Source of the DNA: Desulfobacterales bacterium
Lineage (GTDB): Bacteria > Desulfobacterota > Desulfobacteria > Desulfobacterales > C00003060
NCBI GenBank assembly: GCA_030629475.1
Contig: DAOVOU010000147.1
Coordinates: 1-6,130 of the forward strand
Direction of reading: 5' to 3'
DNA: 6,130 nt
Positions 5,971-6,130 of this stretch are shown here, one piece after another. The translations under genes and the position numbers were made by a program. Positions within the stretch are counted from its first letter, which is position 1; every line of letters starts with the position of its first letter. The notes beneath the pieces were generated by a model that did no database searches, was not told where the DNA came from, and saw nothing but the letters and a program-made list of their open reading frames with translations.

Positions 5971-6028
5971 AAAAACGAATATCCAATACCGAACATTCAA
6001 CGGCTATTTCTGTTTCTTCATCTTTTCC

Positions 6029-6070
6029 CATTCAACGTTCGATGTTGGACGTTCGATGTTCGATGTTCAT
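6029..6070 (-). repeat. TCGAACA heptad array, right arm
   Basis: On the - strand this is six units: ATGAACA, TCGAACA, TCGAACG, TCCAACA, TCGAACG and TTGAATG, one more than the left arm. Together the arms could form a long imperfect hairpin with a loop of about 58 bases. Confidence 0.8.
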
Positions 6071-6130
6071 TTTTTTCAGTAAACCTTCCACAGTCCATCC
6101 GGTGCAAAAATAACTTAGCGCTTATGGGGC

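Larger units (their letters stand above)
5864..6130. mobile_element. MITE-like fold-back element at the window edge
   Basis: The ends are inverted repeats: 5864-5887 and the complement of 6107-6130 agree at 22 of 24 positions, around a core of CCCATARGCGCTAAGTTA. Inside lie a second pair of inverted arms (5936-5970 and 6029-6070) made of TCGAACA-type heptads. There is no transposase and no plausible reading frame, so it would be a non-autonomous element or the remnant of an insertion sequence. The left end may extend outward (GTGGGGGCTCT at 5853-5863), and the right end is cut by the window, so neither boundary nor any target duplication can be fixed. It could instead be an extended intergenic repeat. 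I cannot name a transposase family with these ends. Confidence 0.5.

Overview
The window reads as chromosomal DNA from a free-living Gram-negative bacterium of moderate GC content. My best guess is a Desulfobacterota (deltaproteobacterial) sulfate reducer or a relative. That guess rests on the type II citrate synthase, the E. coli-like NADP isocitrate dehydrogenase, and gaps packed with short repeats (TGAAC, CACGAAAACAC and TCGAACA types) of a sort I associate with that group. No rRNA or other marker confirms it. I see no tRNA, rRNA, CRISPR array, prophage or intact transposase.

Layout: two + strand genes open the window as a tight pair. The first (13-867) is a metallo-beta-lactamase-fold hydrolase and the second (886-2175) is citrate synthase. 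Three - strand genes face them: a membrane-anchored coiled-coil protein of unknown role (2220-3149), a ComF-family phosphoribosyltransferase-like protein (3385-4164) and NADP-dependent isocitrate dehydrogenase (4382-5632). The + and - blocks converge over a 44-base gap at 2176-2219. The last ~430 bases hold no convincing gene.

Function: citrate synthase and isocitrate dehydrogenase make the first and third conversions of the TCA cycle (oxaloacetate + acetyl-CoA to citrate, and isocitrate to 2-oxoglutarate). Their proximity is a TCA-related cluster, although they lie on opposite strands and cannot share a transcript. The aconitase between them in the pathway is not here. The other three genes have no evident metabolic link to these two.

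The unusual part is between the genes. The gap at 3150-3384 carries TGAAC heptads in opposite orientation around a ~40-codon fragment that looks like the C-terminus of a four-helix-bundle (23S rRNA intervening-sequence-type) protein. The gap at 4165-4381 carries seven 7-bp units directly abutting the comF start, then three 10-bp units, then a CACGAAAACAC-type repeat. The region 5633-6130 carries further CACGAAAACAC repeats in both orientations and, at the window edge, a ~267-bp fold-back structure with 24-bp terminal inverted repeats and inner TCGAACA heptad arms that resembles a MITE. The repeat next to icd also creates a spurious N-terminal extension of its open frame.
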